This document shows positions 9,215 to 18,278 of a stretch of 64,000 bases of DNA, piece by piece. Under the pieces are notes generated by a model. The model saw nothing but the letters and a program-made list of their open reading frames with translations. It was not told the origin of the DNA and did no database searches. Both the position numbers and the translations under genes were made by a program. Within the stretch, counting starts at the first letter, position 1. Every line of letters starts with the position of its first letter. The DNA lies in NCBI GenBank assembly GCA_963422415.1, contig OY729430.1, forward strand, positions 2,542,001 to 2,606,000, written 5' to 3'. Source of the DNA: Bin34 sp963422415 (GTDB taxonomy: Bacteria > Chloroflexota > Anaerolineae > Caldilineales > Caldilineaceae).

Positions 9215-10201
9215 ATGCCGCCGCTGTTGGAAGTACAGAATGCCACCAAGCTTTACGGTGGTTCCTTGCTAAGTGGAGGCCCCGTCACTGTGGCCCTGCA
9301 GGACTACAATTTGACCATCGAGGAATCGCCTGCCACGATCACGGCCGTCGCGGGGGAATCAGGCAGCGGCAAGTCCACCTTGGCCAATCTGGTGTTGGGA
9401 TTTACCAGCCTCACTTCGGGAAACATCATTTTTCGAGGCAGGAATGTCAAGGAAATGATCGGGCAAGAGCGCATGCAGTATCGTCGCGAGGTGCAGGCCG
9501 TGTTTCAAGACCCCTATGCGGTGTATAACCCGTTTTACCGGGTGAAGCACGTATTCGACATGATCATCCACAACTTCAAGATGGCCCACAATGTGCGCGA
9601 CGGGCGTGAGATGATTGAAGACGCCCTGAATGTGGTGGGATTGCGAGGCGAGGAGATTCTGGAAAAATATCCTCATCAGCTGAGCGGTGGTCAGCGGCAA
9701 CGCATCATGATGGCGCGCGCCTATATGTTGCGCCCCCGGCTGATTGTGGCCGACGAGCCAGTTTCCATGGTGGATGCATCCCTGCGGGCCATGATTCTGG
9801 ACATCATGCTACGGTTGCGGGATGAGGAAGGCATCTCCTTTCTCTACATCACGCATGACCTGAGCACTGCCTACCAGATCGGCGATGCCATCTACTTGCT
9901 GTATCAAGGGGTGATTGCCGAAAGCGGGGAAACCACCAGTGTCATTGAGAATCCCAAGCATCCCTATGTGCAGCTGCTGCTGGACTCCATTCCCGTGCCT
10001 GATCCGGATATCAAGTGGGGTTCCGAGGATATGGCGACAGTCGACGATGAAGAAATGCGGATCAGCGTAGACAGCGGATGTCGTTTCTATCCCCGCTGTT
10101 CGCAGCGATTTGATCGGTGCCTGGAATTGACGCCACCCCCATTCTCGGTGGGGGAGAAAGATCACCAGGCCGCCTGCTTCCTCTATGAGGACAAACGCTA
10201 G
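9215..10201 (+). CDS. Peptide/oligosaccharide ABC transporter ATPase, DppF type
   Basis: The 328-residue ATPase has Walker A GESGSGKST (47-55), signature LSGGQRQ (156-162), Walker B LIVADEP (176-182) and a C-terminal oligopeptide-ATPase domain with Cys residues (GCRFYPRCSQRFDRC). An AAGGA ribosome binding site stands nine bases before the ATG. The third residue after the Walker B Glu is Met (EPVSMVDA) where Ala or Leu is usual (EPTSALD); the Asp of the D-loop is kept. It completes a five-gene importer, the only one of three in this window that has its own ATPases. Confidence 0.93.
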   Translation: MPPLLEVQNATKLYGGSLLSGGPVTVALQDYNLTIEESPATITAVAGESGSGKSTLANLVLGFTSLTSGNIIFRGRNVKEMIGQERMQYRREVQAVFQDPYAVYNPFYRVKHVFDMIIHNFKMAHNVRDGREMIEDALNVVGLRGEEILEKYPHQLSGGQRQRIMMARAYMLRPRLIVADEPVSMVDASLRAMILDIMLRLRDEEGISFLYITHDLSTAYQIGDAIYLLYQGVIAESGETTSVIENPKHPYVQLLLDSIPVPDPDIKWGSEDMATVDDEEMRISVDSGCRFYPRCSQRFDRCLELTPPPFSVGEKDHQAACFLYEDKR

Positions 10202-10431
10202 GGGACGGTTCCTGTCTGCGCCTGCCCTTCTCTTGGTAAAGCCAGAATTGGCGTTGGCAACCCTGATCGTGGGCCGGCGCGTCCGCAACTGGACCTGAAT
10301 CTGCGGACGAAAATCTTGCCGAAATTGTTTTTGGATAGCCCAAGAAGGCCTACAGGAGAAGCAGATCCTCTCGAACATCCTTGTCCTGATAGACTCTGCC
10401 AAACGGGAATGCGGCGCGGAGGCCCCTGGCG

Positions 10432-11364
10432 ATGTATGCATCTGGATTGTCCAATGAACTGCCTGAACCCAGGCCCAGGGTGCTGGCAATTGGGTACGCC
10501 TGCTATGACCTGACCTTTGCCGTGGCACGACACTTGGGCCCTGACGAAAAGGCCAATGCCGAGAACTTCGCCGGTTGTGGCGGTGGATTGGCAGCCAACG
10601 CTGCCGCCACCGCCGGGGCGTTGGGGTACGATACCGTTCTGGCCGCCTATTTGGGCCACGATCTCTTTGGCGACGCCCATGTCGGTGAACTGCGGGCATT
10701 GGATGTGAGGGTGGACCACCTTCTTCGATCGGATGCACCCACAGGCGTTTCAGGCGTCATGGTCAAGCCGAACGGCAACCGTACATTGGCCGCCTATAGG
10801 GGAAAGCAGCCTCAGTATCCTGCCGATGCCTTGGACTTGGAGGTCATACAGCCCCAAGCTGTATTGGTGGACGGGCACCAGCCAGACGTTTCCGTGAGCG
10901 TAATTCAGCAGGCCCGGGCAAGAGGTGTGCCCACTGTCTTGGATGCCGATGCCGATTCGCCGCGCAGCCGGGCGCTGGCGCCGATCGTGGATCATGTAGT
11001 GGCCGCAGAACGCTTTGCCTTCGACTATACGGGCGCTGCCACGCTGCAGGACGCCTTGCAAGGCATGGCCCGGCTGGCAGAGACAGTTGTGGTTACGTTG
11101 GGAGAAAGAGGACTGGTTTGGTCTAGGCATGGACAGACAGGTTCCTTGTCGGCCTACGATATAGAGGTGCGAGACACCAACGGAGCGGGCGATGCATTTC
11201 ACGGCGCCTATATCGGCGCACTGGCTGAGGGCATGGCCTGGCCAAGGCTCTTGCGATTTGCCAGCGCCACTGGCGCCTTGTGTTGTCAGACGGTGGGATC
11301 CAGGAATGGACTGCCTTGTCGTTCCGAAGTTCTCAGTCTCATGTCCGCCCAAAGCATTGCTTGA
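10432..11364 (+). CDS. PfkB-family carbohydrate kinase
   Basis: The 310-residue protein belongs to the ribokinase/PfkB superfamily. An N-terminal substrate-binding segment has the GG pair in GCGGGLAANAA (48-58). The C-terminal signature DTNGAGDAF (248-256) holds the anion hole and catalytic base Asp254. GGAGG nine bases upstream supports the ATG. It should transfer phosphate from ATP to a sugar or sugar acid in the cytoplasm. Next to the dehydratase at 12441 it could be a 2-keto-3-deoxy-sugar-acid kinase; that substrate is inference. A 230-bp gap separates it from the ATPase gene; I saw nothing notable there. Confidence 0.9.
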   Translation: MYASGLSNELPEPRPRVLAIGYACYDLTFAVARHLGPDEKANAENFAGCGGGLAANAAATAGALGYDTVLAAYLGHDLFGDAHVGELRALDVRVDHLLRSDAPTGVSGVMVKPNGNRTLAAYRGKQPQYPADALDLEVIQPQAVLVDGHQPDVSVSVIQQARARGVPTVLDADADSPRSRALAPIVDHVVAAERFAFDYTGAATLQDALQGMARLAETVVVTLGERGLVWSRHGQTGSLSAYDIEVRDTNGAGDAFHGAYIGALAEGMAWPRLLRFASATGALCCQTVGSRNGLPCRSEVLSLMSAQSIA

Positions 11365-11392
11365 TTTTCCGGTTTGAAGGAGCCATAACATC

Positions 11393-12244
11393 ATGACTGC
11401 ACGCGTTTCCACATCTTCTTGGAGCCTGCACAGAGCCTTGGGGTCCGTGTGGCTGGATGACTTTTCCACTGAGAAGCTGACCCCTCCCAGCAATAACGCC
11501 GCCATGTCGCTGCTGCAGTTGCCAGACATGGCGGCTCAGCATGGCATCCATACGCTGGAAATCTGTCATTTTCACTTCCCCACTCGAGACAAGGGCTACC
11601 TGACCGAACTGGCCAGCGAAGCCGCCCGCGCCAACGTGGAAATCTTCTCGATCCTGGTTGACGATGGGGACATCACAGCCGCCGATCCGCAAGAACGGGA
11701 AGTGCAGTTGGACTGGATCCGAGGCTGGATTGACAGTGCCGGCATCCTCGGCGCGAAGGCGGCCCGCATAGTCGCGGGTGAAGCGTCCGTGCCGGCTGAC
11801 ATCCAGAATCCGGCGGGACATCCCAGCATTCAAATGAGCGCCCTGCAACTGAAATCCCTGTACGCCTATGGACAGGACAAAGGGATCAAGATCTTTACCG
11901 AAAATTTCCGTCCACTGTCGTTGCAGGCAGACCACCTTGTTGCAATTCTGGAGCTTTGTGACGGCCAGATCACCATCTGCGCCGATTTTGGCAATTTCAA
12001 GGGGCCAGATCGCTACCAGGAATTTGCCAAAATTGCCCCGTGGGCTACCTCGGGCCATGCCAAGGCTCAATACGAAACAGACGGCTCCATTGTTCCCGAT
12101 GACCTGGCAGGCGGCATTCAGGTCCTGAAGCAGAGTGGGTTTTCAGGTCCGCTGTCACTGATTTTCGATCAGCCCATGGTGTCGGATTCAACCGAATGGG
12201 ACTATTTGGATTCCATGAAAAGAGTCGCCGACATGGAGCTGTAG
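11393..12244 (+). CDS. TIM-barrel sugar (phosphate) isomerase/epimerase family protein
   Basis: The 283-residue protein fits the xylose-isomerase-like TIM-barrel (AP endonuclease 2) family. It has strand-end acidic and His residues such as LEICHFHFP (near 60), TENFRP (near 165) and CADFGNFKG (near 195), the usual spacing of metal ligands in IolE/IolI/tagatose-epimerase relatives. AAGGAG stands ten bases upstream of the ATG. It follows the kinase by 28 bp and so likely shares a transcript. The exact reaction cannot be read from sequence. Confidence 0.82.
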   Translation: MTARVSTSSWSLHRALGSVWLDDFSTEKLTPPSNNAAMSLLQLPDMAAQHGIHTLEICHFHFPTRDKGYLTELASEAARANVEIFSILVDDGDITAADPQEREVQLDWIRGWIDSAGILGAKAARIVAGEASVPADIQNPAGHPSIQMSALQLKSLYAYGQDKGIKIFTENFRPLSLQADHLVAILELCDGQITICADFGNFKGPDRYQEFAKIAPWATSGHAKAQYETDGSIVPDDLAGGIQVLKQSGFSGPLSLIFDQPMVSDSTEWDYLDSMKRVADMEL

Positions 12245-12440
12245 GCCTGTCCGCGGCCAATGCAGATTGTGCCCCGATAGCCACGCCTACCATCCTGGGG
12301 GAAAGCAAGCGCCGTGAATATCCGCAACAGGACACGCAAAACTCATTGACACGTCTGAAACCACTTTCGCGGTTGACAACGTCAGCGCCGAAATCTACCA
12401 CATTGCAACATCAGGACCAGGGCCTGCCGGGGCCCTGCCC

Positions 12441-14360
12441 TTGGACGATGGCCTGCTGCGGCATTCTTCCAGCGGCAATCTCTTTGGCTTGACTCAGAAT
12501 GCCGGCATGGGCTGGCAACCGTCCCGACTCAGACAACCCGAATTTCTGATCCTCTCTACGCAAGGAGGCATCCGCGCTCCGGATGGAACGCCGGTAGCGT
12601 TGGGATACCACACGGGGCACTGGGAAGTGGGACTGCTGATGGAGGAGGCTGCACGGACCTTCTCCGAACTTTCCTGCACGCCCTTCGCCGCATTCGTCAG
12701 CGATCCCTGCGATGGCCGGACGCAGGGCACCACGGGCATGTTTGACAGTCTGGCATACCGCAATGATGCAGCTATAGTGCTGCGCCGGCTCATCCGTTCC
12801 TTGCCCACCCGCAAGGGCATTCTGGGGATCGCCACTTGCGACAAGGGATTGCCGGCCATGATGGTCGCTTTGGCTTCGCAGTCTGACTTGCCCGTGGCCG
12901 TGGTGCCGGGGGGAGTCACCTTGCCGCCTGTGCATGGTGAAGATGCCGGCAAGGTGCAAACCATTGGCGTCCGCTACGTCCATGGGCAACTTTCAGTGGA
13001 AGAAGCGGCTGCACTGGGCTGTCGAGCTTGCGGTTCCCCGGGCGGAGGCTGTCAATTCCTGGGTACCGCAGGAACCAGCCAGGTAGTCGCCGAAGCCTTG
13101 GGCCTGTCCATAACTCATGCGGCGCTGGCCCCTTCCGGACAGCCGATCTGGCGGGAAATGGCACGGCAGTCCGCCCAATGCCTGGTGGATTTGCATCGGC
13201 GCGGCATCCACGCCCAACAGATTCTGACGCCCGCAGCCTTGGAGAATGCCATGGTGGTGCATGCCGCCTTCGGAGGCAGCACCAACCTGCTCTTGCACAT
13301 TCCGGCCGTAGCCCATGCGGCAGGACTTGCCCGACCATCGGTAGAGGATTGGAAACGCATCAACTTCCAGACGCCCCGCCTAGTGGACGTACTGCCCAAC
13401 GGTCCTGTCGGTCATGTCACGGTGCAGGCCTTTTTGGCAGGGGGCGTGCCCGAGGTGATGCTGCATCTTCGCAGTCTGGACCTCCTCGACCTTGACGTGC
13501 CCACAGCCACCGGGCTGCGGCTGGGCGACAATCTGGCCCAGTGGGAAACCAGTGAACGCAGACGGCGGTTGAAGGAGATTCTGCGGGAACGAGACGGAGT
13601 CAAAGCGGACGACGTCATCATGGCTCCTCAAGAAGCCAGAGCCCGCAGACTGGCCAGCACCGTGACTTTTCCCACGGGAAACCTGGCTCCTGAAGGGTCC
13701 GTGATCAAAAGCGCCGCGATAGATCCGTCTGTGCTGGATGAAGATGGCGTATATGCCATTATGGGTCCCGCTCGAGTCTTCAACAGCGAAGCCGCCGCCA
13801 TTCAGGCCATCAAGGGTCAGACCGCAGTTGCAGTCAAGCCCGGTGACGTCATAGTGCTGATGGGCAGGGGACCGATAGGCAGCGGCATGGAGGAGACCTA
13901 CCAGCTGACATCGGCGCTGCGCTATCTGGAGTGGGGCAAGGAAGTGGCTCTGATTACGGATGCCCGTTTCAGTGGGGTCAGTGCGGGCGCCTGCATCGGA
14001 CACATAGGCCCGGAGGCCTTGGCTGGGGGACCGCTGGCCAAGGTCAGAGACGGCGACCTGATTCGAATAGTGGTGGATACGACAAACCTGACCGGCACTG
14101 TCGATTTAGTGGGATCGTCGCCCGAAGATGGAGCGGGCGCGACAGCAGCGGGCGATGCTCTGCTCCGCCAACGAAGTCTGCATCCGGATCTGGCGCCGGA
14201 CGCGCAGCTGCCGGAGGACACCCGGCTCTGGGCCGCCCTGCAGAAAGTCAGCGGCGGTACGTGGGGGGGTTGCGTCTATGACGTGGACGCCATCATTGCA
14301 GCTCTAGACGGGACGAATCGCGCCTTTGAAGTAGAGAAAGATCGCTACGCTTCCGCTTGA
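12441..14360 (+). CDS. IlvD/Edd-family dehydratase, YjhG/YagF (sugar-acid dehydratase) subfamily
   Basis: The 639-residue frame from TTG 12441 matches the YjhG/YagF group of Fe-S dehydratases along its whole length, with motifs SDPCDGRTQGTTG (Cys90), ATCDKGLPA (Cys133) and GGGCQFLGTAGTS (Cys204), and the C-terminal ARFSGVSAGACIGH. Relatives dehydrate D-xylonate or similar aldonates to 2-keto-3-deoxy acids. The frame stays open upstream to a stop at 12315. Codons 12345-12440 encode AEIYHIATSGPGPAGALPL, which aligns with the conserved N-terminus of E. coli YjhG (DIYTVRTHADGPDGELPL). That stretch has no ATG, GTG or TTG, so the real start may be ATT (12345 or 12402) or ATA. The 3' end overlaps the minus-strand siroheme gene by 16 bp. 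Confidence 0.9.
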   Translation: MDDGLLRHSSSGNLFGLTQNAGMGWQPSRLRQPEFLILSTQGGIRAPDGTPVALGYHTGHWEVGLLMEEAARTFSELSCTPFAAFVSDPCDGRTQGTTGMFDSLAYRNDAAIVLRRLIRSLPTRKGILGIATCDKGLPAMMVALASQSDLPVAVVPGGVTLPPVHGEDAGKVQTIGVRYVHGQLSVEEAAALGCRACGSPGGGCQFLGTAGTSQVVAEALGLSITHAALAPSGQPIWREMARQSAQCLVDLHRRGIHAQQILTPAALENAMVVHAAFGGSTNLLLHIPAVAHAAGLARPSVEDWKRINFQTPRLVDVLPNGPVGHVTVQAFLAGGVPEVMLHLRSLDLLDLDVPTATGLRLGDNLAQWETSERRRRLKEILRERDGVKADDVIMAPQEARARRLASTVTFPTGNLAPEGSVIKSAAIDPSVLDEDGVYAIMGPARVFNSEAAAIQAIKGQTAVAVKPGDVIVLMGRGPIGSGMEETYQLTSALRYLEWGKEVALITDARFSGVSAGACIGHIGPEALAGGPLAKVRDGDLIRIVVDTTNLTGTVDLVGSSPEDGAGATAAGDALLRQRSLHPDLAPDAQLPEDTRLWAALQKVSGGTWGGCVYDVDAIIAALDGTNRAFEVEKDRYASA

Positions 14361-15595
14361 TCGCCCAGAAGCCACCATGCGGCAATCCGGTCGCGCAACT
14401 GTTGGGCTGTTCGTGGTTGTCCGTTCCATGAGCTGACAGCCACCGTGCAGTCTCCAATCTGGGTGAACGCAGGTACCCAGAAATCGCCAGCATCCGGATC
14501 TGTCGCCACATTGCACAGAATGTGGCGCTGTGCAGCCAGATGCGCAATGACATGATTGAGTTGCGGGTCACTGGTCGCGGCGAAAACAAGGAACATGCCT
14601 TCCAGATCCGCACTGCGGAATTCACGGGGCAGCCACGTTATTTCATCCGCATCGATTCTGTCTTTGAGATCTTGCGTGACGTTGGGACTGCAGAGGACAA
14701 CCCGACCTCCTGCATCCAGCAGTTTCAGACACTTGCGCGTGCCCACGGCGCCTCCTCCTACCACCAGTACGGTCCGGGATCGCATCTGGGTCAATGCGAT
14801 GGGATATGTCTCCGGATTCCGCTCGCTCTTGAGAGGCGCCGCTTCCGCCGGAGCCTTGGCCCCGACTGTCATGCCAGACCAATGTGCCACCACTTTCCCT
14901 ATGATCATCAGGCTGGGACTGTTCCATTCCCCTTCTGCCACGGCCTGCACGACTTGGGCCAAGGTAGTCTGCTGCACATTCTGCTCCGGCCATGTGCCTG
15001 CGCTGACCAGGAGAACGGGAGTGTCAGGGGGCTTGCCAGCCGTCAGCAATTCCTGTCGCACCTCGGAGACTGCCCTGAATCCCATCAGAACGATCAGAGT
15101 GTCCAACTGGGCCAAGGCTTTCCAGTTGGAACGGCCTTGTCGGTTCTCCAAGGCCGATTGCCCCGTAAACACTGCAAAGTCCGCGGCCAGGCCCCTGTGC
15201 GTCAAGGGAACGCCCAGAGCCGCAGGCACACCGGTGGCGGAGCTGACGCCTGGAACCACTTCCACCCTGCATTGCGCCGCACGGAGAGCATCCTGTTCCT
15301 CTCCACCGCGCCCAAAAACAAAGGGATCGCCGCCTTTGAGGCGGACCACCTTCTTGCCTTGTTGTGCCAGCTCAATCAGCAGCGCGTTAATGTCCGCCTG
15401 CGCCCAGCTTGGCCCTCCCGACACCTTGCCCACTTCAAGGAGCTCGGCGTCGGCACGGGCCAGGGCCAAGAGGCGCCGGTCCACCAGGCGGTCATGCACC
15501 ACGGCATCCGCCGTTTGCACCATCCGCAGCCCGCGCACAGTTATGAGATCCGGGCTGCCAGGTCCGGCTCCCACCAAAAAGACCTTGCCGGCCAT
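14345..15595 (-). CDS. Uroporphyrinogen-III methyltransferase fused to precorrin-2 dehydrogenase
   Basis: From ATG 15595 the protein has 416 residues. Residues 1-245 are SUMT (VFLVGAGPGSPDLIT at the N-terminus, GRGGEE and VPGVSSATGVPA loops). Residues 270-416 are a Rossmann-type precorrin-2 dehydrogenase (VLVVGGGAVGTRK, later CNVATDPDAGDFWVPA). Together they convert uroporphyrinogen III to sirohydrochlorin for siroheme. The domain order is the reverse of CysG, and the third CysG helical domain is absent. The upstream GTG 15643 would add 16 residues and overlap the chelatase gene; I prefer ATG because SUMTs begin at this motif. It is the last gene of the sulfur operon. Confidence 0.9.
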   Translation of the reverse strand: MAGKVFLVGAGPGSPDLITVRGLRMVQTADAVVHDRLVDRRLLALARADAELLEVGKVSGGPSWAQADINALLIELAQQGKKVVRLKGGDPFVFGRGGEEQDALRAAQCRVEVVPGVSSATGVPAALGVPLTHRGLAADFAVFTGQSALENRQGRSNWKALAQLDTLIVLMGFRAVSEVRQELLTAGKPPDTPVLLVSAGTWPEQNVQQTTLAQVVQAVAEGEWNSPSLMIIGKVVAHWSGMTVGAKAPAEAAPLKSERNPETYPIALTQMRSRTVLVVGGGAVGTRKCLKLLDAGGRVVLCSPNVTQDLKDRIDADEITWLPREFRSADLEGMFLVFAATSDPQLNHVIAHLAAQRHILCNVATDPDAGDFWVPAFTQIGDCTVAVSSWNGQPRTAQQLRDRIAAWWLLGDQAEA

Positions 15596-15621
15596 CTGAG
15601 AACAGTCAACCGCAGCGGCTG

Positions 15622-16377
15622 TTAGGCCAACGGCTCGGGACACGAAGACAAGTGGCTCAGAATGATCTCCGAGATACCCGGAACATCCTCCAGCGGGCCC
15701 AGCAATGTCACCCCTCTATCCGGAAATTCATCCGACACGGACGCCAATATGCGCGGCAAGTCTTCCTTGACGTGTCGTCCCCAGTGGAGAAAGTAGGGCA
15801 GCACTGCCACATGGGCAATACCTTGCTGCAACAGCCTCTGACATCCCGTCGCCAAATCAGGGCGATTTATGTCAAGATAACTGGCCACCACGGGCATGGG
15901 TCTGCACGCGGCCTGCAACTGCGCAGAGATGGTCTGGACCTGACATACAGACTGCGCAAAATGCGAACCGTGAGCGACTAGGACCACACCGGCGGTCTGG
16001 TGGGAAACGAGGGTCTGGCGCCAAGGATCAAGCTGAGCATGCAACAGCTTGGCCATCGAGTCATGCTCACCCAGAACCGGCGTCAATCGGCACTGCATAT
16101 CGGGATACATTGTACGCAGATCCCTTGTCTGTCGTGACAGATCCCGCTGAACGTATTGTCCTGTAGTCAGGAAATAGGGCTGCACCGACACCTGCCGCAC
16201 CCCACGCTGCGCCAAGGCCGAAGCGCATTCGGCCAAGGTGGGGACGCCATAGTTGAGAAAACCCGTTTCAATGGCGAGGCGGGACGTGCACGCTCTAAGC
16301 CTGGCGGCCACGCGCTGCATGCCCGCCGCACTGTGTGGCCGCAGACTGCCATGGCCTACGATGAGTAGACCTTCCAC
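15622..16377 (-). CDS. Two-domain CbiX/SirB-type sirohydrochlorin chelatase
   Basis: The start is GTG 16377, chosen because AAGGAGG stands four bases upstream; the frame is open further upstream but only inside the preceding gene. The 251-residue protein repeats the chelatase fold: VGHGS near residue 8 and VAHGSH near 132, each with the metal-binding His, and VQPYFL / VLPYFLHWGRH in the second half of each domain. It likely inserts Fe2+ into sirohydrochlorin, completing siroheme made by the adjacent SUMT-dehydrogenase fusion. Cobalt specificity cannot be excluded from sequence. It overlaps the reductase gene by 22 bp. Confidence 0.88.
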   Translation of the reverse strand: MEGLLIVGHGSLRPHSAAGMQRVAARLRACTSRLAIETGFLNYGVPTLAECASALAQRGVRQVSVQPYFLTTGQYVQRDLSRQTRDLRTMYPDMQCRLTPVLGEHDSMAKLLHAQLDPWRQTLVSHQTAGVVLVAHGSHFAQSVCQVQTISAQLQAACRPMPVVASYLDINRPDLATGCQRLLQQGIAHVAVLPYFLHWGRHVKEDLPRILASVSDEFPDRGVTLLGPLEDVPGISEIILSHLSSCPEPLA

Positions 16378-17153
16378 TCTTCCTCCTTGCTGGCAGAGGC
16401 GAGGCCCTCTTCCTCGTCGACTTGCAGACCGCACTCTGTCTTGTCCATGCCTTGCCAACGGCCGGCCCTCTCGTCTTGCCCTTCCGCGACCGGTTGCGTG
16501 CAGGGCCAGCATCCAATGGAAGGATAGCCTTGGTCATGCAACTCGTTGTAAGGCAAATCGTGCGATCGGATGTAATCCCACACCTCATCGCGCGTGACCT
16601 TGGCCATGGGGGACACTTTCACTACATTGAACCTGTCGTTCCAAGAGACAAAAGGCGTGTTGGTTCGCGTCGGGGACTGGTCCCGCCGAATCGCGGTGAT
16701 CCAGGCGCTGCTGTCCTTCAAGGCGTGAATCTGGGTGTATACCTTGCGCAACTTGCAGCATTCCGTGGGATTCTTGTAATAGAGATTGGGACCGTACCGC
16801 TCCTCCTGTTCTTCGATCGTAATGAAGGGCTTGACCTGCCGAAAGGTCCGTCCAAAGTGCCTCTCGGCTCGGGCAATCTGCGCATGAGTCTCCTTGAAGA
16901 GAAACATCGTATCCAGAAAGTAGATGTCGATGTCCGAGTTTATCTTCAGGGCGATGTCCATCATCATGAGACCGGAAGGGCCAAATGAAGTGCCGAGCGA
17001 CACGCCGCTCTTGAACATGTCCAGACACCACCTCAGCATGCGTTCCACCGAAGCAGACTCAAATTCCTCGTTGAGAGCTTCCAGGTACCGCGTCGTGATG
17101 AATCCCGGGCGACCGGAATTGGTGGCGAAAAAGGCGGATCGAGCGAAAGTCAT
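16356..17153 (-). CDS. cysH: Assimilatory APS/PAPS reductase (CysH family)
   Basis: ATG 17153 has GGAG seven bases upstream. The 265-residue protein has the PP-loop-like TSFGPSG (near 54-60), two Cys pairs (TECCKLRK and IGCWPCT) that coordinate 4Fe-4S in APS reductases, and the C-terminal catalytic KTECGLQ. The Cys pairs argue for APS rather than PAPS as substrate. The usual ECG(L/I)H ends in Gln here instead of His. It reduces the activated sulfate to sulfite using thioredoxin-type electrons. ATP sulfurylase is not in this window. Confidence 0.92.
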   Translation of the reverse strand: MTFARSAFFATNSGRPGFITTRYLEALNEEFESASVERMLRWCLDMFKSGVSLGTSFGPSGLMMMDIALKINSDIDIYFLDTMFLFKETHAQIARAERHFGRTFRQVKPFITIEEQEERYGPNLYYKNPTECCKLRKVYTQIHALKDSSAWITAIRRDQSPTRTNTPFVSWNDRFNVVKVSPMAKVTRDEVWDYIRSHDLPYNELHDQGYPSIGCWPCTQPVAEGQDERAGRWQGMDKTECGLQVDEEEGLASASKEEEWKVYSS

Positions 17154-17172
17154 TGTGCATCTCCGGAACAGA

Positions 17173-18261
17173 TCAAGCGGTCTGGGTCGCGGTACGGAAC
17201 TCACCCAGCAGAGCGCGGGCGTCCGCAAGGCAGGCCTCCGCAGCCGATATGCCTGCAGCCTGCGATGGCGACCGACCCAAAAGAGTCAATAGGACCCCGG
17301 CCGTCATTACGACTTGCGCCCGGGCGGCCGATGCCCTGTTTTCCAACGCCTGCAGGTTCAGAGCGGCATGGTGCGCAACGGCACGACCTGCAGACACGGC
17401 TTCGCGTTGGGGGAAGCCCAATTCCTCCGGATCCAATGTCACCGGGATCTTCAGGCGCTTTCCAAAGATGCGGGTCTTGCGTCCCGATCTCATCTCAATC
17501 GAACCTTCTTCTCCCTGTACAATCCAGCTGTCAATCCGGCCGGTCTGCATGTCTCTCATTTCGTTAATGTATTTGGTGTGATAAAAGCCAGACACCTGAA
17601 AGTCGGCATCGGCCGGATTGACCAGCTTTTCCACTGTGTTGAGGACCGTGCGCAGGCCGAATTCCCGCCGCAAGGGCATGAGATCCAGCCAAGCCGGCAT
17701 GAAGGCGCGGGCATCGCAATACGCAATGCCGGTCTTGTCCAGCGTCTTGGCTGCGACCTCGGGCGACAAGCCGGTGGCTACGCCCAGTTCGGACAGGACA
17801 TGGGCCGGAGTGACTCCGGCCTTGGTGGGCACGCCTTCCGCTCCATGCAGCAGTACCGGTTGCCCACAGGCCGCTAGAACCAAGGCCACCGCCGGCGCGA
17901 GCTGCGCTGTACGTTCCTTGCCATCATAGGGCACGGCCAAATCCAGCAATCCCCTCTGGCTTGTCACGACAGGCGTCATCCAACGCGCCCGCACCGCTTC
18001 CACAAAACCGCGGATTTCGTCTCGGGACTCCCCCTTGACCCGCTGGGCCACGAAAAAGGCGCCTGCCTGGGCCGGGGACACCGTGCCGGCCAAGATGCGG
18101 TTCAAGGCGTCGTGCGCCTCTGCCTGAGTCAGATCGCGGCGCAACGTCTCGCCTCGACCCAATGCCTGCACGTAGGGCCTGAACCCGTCTCGGTCCCATG
18201 TGGACGCGGGACGTCCTTCTATCGCAGGACCAGCCATGGATGAGCCGACCGACACCGGCAA
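17173..18261 (-). CDS. TrpD2/YbiB-like anthranilate phosphoribosyltransferase paralogue
   Basis: The 362-residue protein has the nucleoside-phosphorylase/TrpD fold, but the PRPP-binding GTGGD of true TrpD is replaced by VPYDGKERT (near 109-117), followed by GQPVLLHG. This pattern marks the TrpD2 group, whose E. coli member YbiB binds nucleic acid and is not a tryptophan enzyme. It sits 18 bp after the unknown 200-aa gene and 19 bp before cysH, so it is translated with the sulfur genes. Its role there is unknown. The start could also be ATG 18237. Confidence 0.8.
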   Translation of the reverse strand: MPVSVGSSMAGPAIEGRPASTWDRDGFRPYVQALGRGETLRRDLTQAEAHDALNRILAGTVSPAQAGAFFVAQRVKGESRDEIRGFVEAVRARWMTPVVTSQRGLLDLAVPYDGKERTAQLAPAVALVLAACGQPVLLHGAEGVPTKAGVTPAHVLSELGVATGLSPEVAAKTLDKTGIAYCDARAFMPAWLDLMPLRREFGLRTVLNTVEKLVNPADADFQVSGFYHTKYINEMRDMQTGRIDSWIVQGEEGSIEMRSGRKTRIFGKRLKIPVTLDPEELGFPQREAVSAGRAVAHHAALNLQALENRASAARAQVVMTAGVLLTLLGRSPSQAAGISAAEACLADARALLGEFRTATQTA

Positions 18262-18278
18262 TCAGATATTGGAGCGAA

